Assembly (NCBI GenBank): GCA_002189035.1
Contig: NEEC01000057.1
Location: 1-39,894 of the forward strand
Source: Utricularia gibba
Lineage: Eukaryota; Streptophyta; Magnoliopsida; Lamiales; Lentibulariaceae
DNA length: 39,894 bases
Reading direction: 5' to 3'
Shown here: in pieces, positions 36,801 to 39,894 of the stretch
How the letters are laid out: the number at the start of each line of letters is the position of its first letter
Position numbering within the stretch: the stretch's first letter is position 1
Program-made: the position numbers and the translations under genes
The notes under the pieces: model-generated
Told to the model about the DNA's origin: nothing
The model's input: only the letters and a program-made list of their open reading frames with translations
The model's database searches: none

Positions 36801-39759
36801 GGTCCACGAAGCACCTCTTCGAAAACATGTAGAGCCTTACTCTTCATAGCACACCATTGGGAAGCTTTATTCGTGCTCCAAGTAATATCATATGGAGTTA
36901 CGTTTTTCCGATAACTGTGGACATATTAAAAACAACCTCAACGAAAAGTGTCTTCCGTGTCCTTCCTTGGTGGCTGCGTCTAAGAATGTGCTTCTCGTTC
37001 TCGACATTGATGCAAATGGGATACACGGCAAAAGAATCAAATAGCCACTAGAGACATGTGTATGGAATGGTGCATCAAGAATCAGAAGTATCATAGCAAC
37101 TAATTGAATCAATCAACAGCCAAAACATATGGTGTCAAACTTCATCGGATATGCGATCAAGATGGAAAAAAGTCACATGTTACATCATGAATTTCGTGGC
37201 ATCACTTATCCCAACACTGTTGTATACTCAGGATATGCGTAAATATTTATTTTTAACAAATCCGGTGCACGTGTGATTTTTCGGCTGCATCCCGAATGGT
37301 GATGCGCAATGAAATGACTATGTCGCACATCCTGGTCCACGAAGCACCTCTTCGAAAACATGTAGAGCCTTACTCTTCATAGCACACCATTGGGAAGCTT
37401 TATTCGTGCTCCAAGTAATATCATATGGAGTTACGTTTTTCCGATAACTGTGGACATATTAAAAACAACCTCAACGAAAAGTTCTTCCGTGTCCTTCCTT
37501 GGTGGCTGCGTCTAAGAATGTGCTTCTCGTTCTCGACATTGATGCAAATGGGATACACGGCAAAAGAATCAAATCCACTAGAGACATGGTGTATGGGAAT
37601 GGTGCATCAAGAATCAGAAGTATCATAGCAACTAATTGAATCAATCAACAGCCAAAACATATGGTGTCAAACTTCATCGGATATGCGATCAAGATGGAAA
37701 AAAGTCACATGTTACATCATGAATTTCGTGGCATCACTTATCCCAACACTGTTGTATACTCAGGATATGCGTAAATATTTATTTTTAACAAATCCGGTGC
37801 ACGTGTGATTTTTCGGCTGCATCCCGAATGGTGATGCGCAATGAAATGACTATGTCGCACATCCTGGTCCACGAAGCACCTCTTCGAAAACATGTAGAGC
37901 CTTACTCTTCATAGCACACCATTGGGAAGCTTTATTCGTGCTCAAGTAATATCATATGGAGTTACGTTTTTCCGATAACTGTGGACATATTAAAAACAAC
38001 CTCAACGAAAAGTGTCTTCCGTGTCCTTCCTTGGTGCTGCGTCTAAGAATGTGCTTCTCGTTCTCGACATTGATGCAAATGGATACACGGCAAAAGAATC
38101 AAATAGCCACTAGAGACATGGTGTATGGGAATGGTGCATCAAGAATCAGAAGTATCATAGCAACTAATTGAATCAATCAACAGCCAAAACATATGGTGTC
38201 AAACTTCATCGGATATGCGATCAAGATGGAAAAAAGTCACATGTTACATCATGAATTTCGTGGCATCACTTATCCCAACACTGTTGTATACTCAGGATAT
38301 GCGTAAATATTTATTTTTAACAAATCCGGTGCACGTGTGATTTTTCGGCTGCATCCCGAATGGTGATGCGCAATGAAATGACTATGTCGCACATCCTGGT
38401 CCACGAAGCACCTCTTCGAAAACATGTAGAGCCTTACTCTTCATAGCACACCATTGGGAAGCTTTATTCGTGCTCCAAGTAATATCATATGGAGTTACGT
38501 TTTTCCGATAACTGTGGACATATTAAAAACAACCTCAACGAAAAGTGTCTTCCGTGTCCTTCCTTGGTGGCTGCGTCTAAGAATGTGCTTCTCGTTCTCG
38601 ACATTGATGCAAATGGGATACACGGCAAAGAATCAAATAGCCACTAGAGACATGGTGTATGGGAATGGTGCATCAAGAATCAGAAGTATCATAGCAACTA
38701 ATTGAATCAATCAACAGCCAAAACATATGGTGTCAAACTTCATCGGATATGCGATCAAGATGGAAAAAAGTCACATGTTACATCATGAATTTCGTGCATC
38801 ACTTATCCCAACACTGTTGTATACTCAGGATATGCGTAAATATTTATTTTTAACAAATCCGGTGCACGTGTGATTTTTCGGCTGCATCCCGAATGGTGAT
38901 GCGCAATGAAATGACTATGTCGCACATCCTGGTCCACGAAGCACCTCTTCGAAAACATGTAGAGCCTTACTCTTCATAGCACACCATTGGGAAGCTTTAT
39001 TCGTGCTCCAAGTAATATCATATGGAGTTACGTTTTTCCGATAACTGTGGACATATTAAAAACAACCTCAACGAAAAGTGTCTTCCGTGTCCTTCCTTGG
39101 TGGCTGCGTCTAAGAATGTGCTTCTCGTTCTCGACATTGATGCAAATGGGATACACGGCAAAAGAATCAAATAGCCACTAGAGACATGGTGTATGGGAAT
39201 GGTGCATCAAGAATCAGAAGTATCATAGCAACTAATTGAATCAATCAACAGCCAAAACATATGGTGTCAAACTTCATCGGATATGCGATCAAGATGGAAA
39301 AAAGTCACATGTTACATCATGAATTTCGTGGCATCACTTATCCCAACACTGTTGTATACTCAGGATATGCGTAAATATTTATTTTTAACAAATCCGGTGC
39401 ACGTGTGATTTTTCGGCTGCATCCCGAATGGTGATGCGCAATGAAATGACTATGTCGCACATCCTGGTCCACGAAGCACCTCTTCGAAAACATGTAGAGC
39501 CTTACTCTTCATAGCACACCATTGGGAAGCTTTATTCGTGCTCCAAGTAATATCATATGGAGTTACGTTTTCCGATAACTGTGGACATATTAAAAACAAC
39601 CTCAACGAAAAGTGTCTTCCGTGTCCTTCCTTGGTGCTGCGTCTAAGAATGTGCTTCTCGTTCTCGACATTGATGCAAATGGATACACGGCAAAAGAATC
39701 AAATAGCCACTAGAGACATGGTGTATGGAATGGTGCATCAAGAATCAGAAGTATCATAG
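33899..39759 (+). repeat. Variable right block, copies 64-74
   Basis: Eleven units start at 33899, 34438, 34967, 35500, 36032, 36564, 37097, 37629, 38161, 38695 and 39229, with lengths 539, 529, 533, 532, 532, 533, 532, 532, 534, 534 and 531 bp. Copy 64 has a net 5-bp gain near its start, where TTCATCG (a match to monomer 45-51) replaces AG. All other changes I saw are losses of 1-2 bases. Recurrent sites are GGG at monomer 296-298, CC at 315-316, GG at 409-410, GGG at 455-457 and GGG at 502-504. Copies 71 and 74 share the GG and GGG(455) losses. None of the eleven is an exact 535-bp unit. Confidence 0.93.
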
Positions 39760-39894
39760 CAACTAATTGAATCAATCAACAGCCAAAACACATATGGTGT
39801 CAAACTTCATCGGATATGCGATCAAGATGGAAAAAAGTCACATTTACATCATGAATTTCGTGGCATCACTTATCCCAACACTGTTGTATACTCA
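39760..39894 (+). repeat. Partial unit at the window end, copy 75
   Basis: The first 135 bp of a unit, with a CA duplication (AACACATATGG) and loss of one G in CACATGTTAC. The array evidently continues past the window. Confidence 0.93.

Larger units (their letters stand above)
1..39894 (+). repeat. Tandem satellite array, 535-bp monomer, about 70 full-length units
   Basis: The unit beginning CAACTAATTG and ending AGTATCATAG recurs every 535 bp (range 529-539 for ordinary units), always on the same strand. I traced unit starts through the window. There are about 69 near-full-length copies, one 129-bp truncated copy, two copies with insertions or rearrangements, one scrambled island of roughly 1.3 kb and a partial last copy. 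About 35 units are exactly 535 bp. Hand-counted G+C is 219/535. Since 535 is one more than a multiple of three, no reading frame can continue in phase from unit to unit, so the array is not a coding repeat. No unique DNA is seen at either end. Homogenisation by unequal exchange and gene conversion is the usual explanation for such arrays. The family name and host are not recognised. Confidence 0.98.

Noticed and set aside
1-39894. CRISPR array
   Set aside because: The repeats are contiguous 535-bp units with no unique spacers, and there are no cas genes.

Overview
The whole window is one head-to-tail tandem array of a 535-bp satellite monomer, all in the same orientation. I see no gene, tRNA, rRNA, CRISPR array, transposon end or unique flanking DNA. 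The monomer is about 41% G+C (219 of 535 bases by hand count). I do not recognise it as a named satellite family. A megasatellite-like array of about 70 near-identical half-kilobase units with no open reading frame of consequence points to a eukaryotic nuclear genome, in centromeric, pericentromeric, subtelomeric or other heterochromatic DNA. The taxon cannot be read from the sequence. In this report monomer position 1 is the first base of CAACTAATTG, and a reference unit lies at 3160-3694.

Layout: copies 1-6 (1-3159) carry many small deletions. Copies 7-39 (3160-20801) are mostly exact 535-bp units, with a few 533/534-bp units that share recurrent variants. Copy 40 (20802-20930) is cut to 129 bp by a deletion at a 6-bp microhomology. 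Copies 41-51 (20931-26808) are again very uniform. Copy 52 (26809-27445) is a full start fused to a shrunken copy, and copy 54 (27981-28582) has a patchwork insertion. Copies 55-61 (28583-32314) are normal. Copy 62 and the stretch to about 33920 form a scrambled island of monomer fragments with its own diagnostic variants. Copies 64-74 (33899-39759) are ordinary but rich in 1-bp deletions, and a partial copy 75 runs off the end. Both window ends lie inside the array.

The points most worth a second look are: (1) an unrecognised, extremely homogenised 535-bp satellite; (2) a 133-bp core (monomer 123-255) that is hardly ever hit by the indels that strike the rest of the unit; (3) the scrambled island, which looks like an older or divergent subfamily; (4) paired variants spaced seven units apart, which suggest multi-unit duplication; (5) variation that is almost all single-base deletion and densest at both ends of the window, which may partly be long-read consensus error rather than biology. 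No pathway, operon or encoded system is present.
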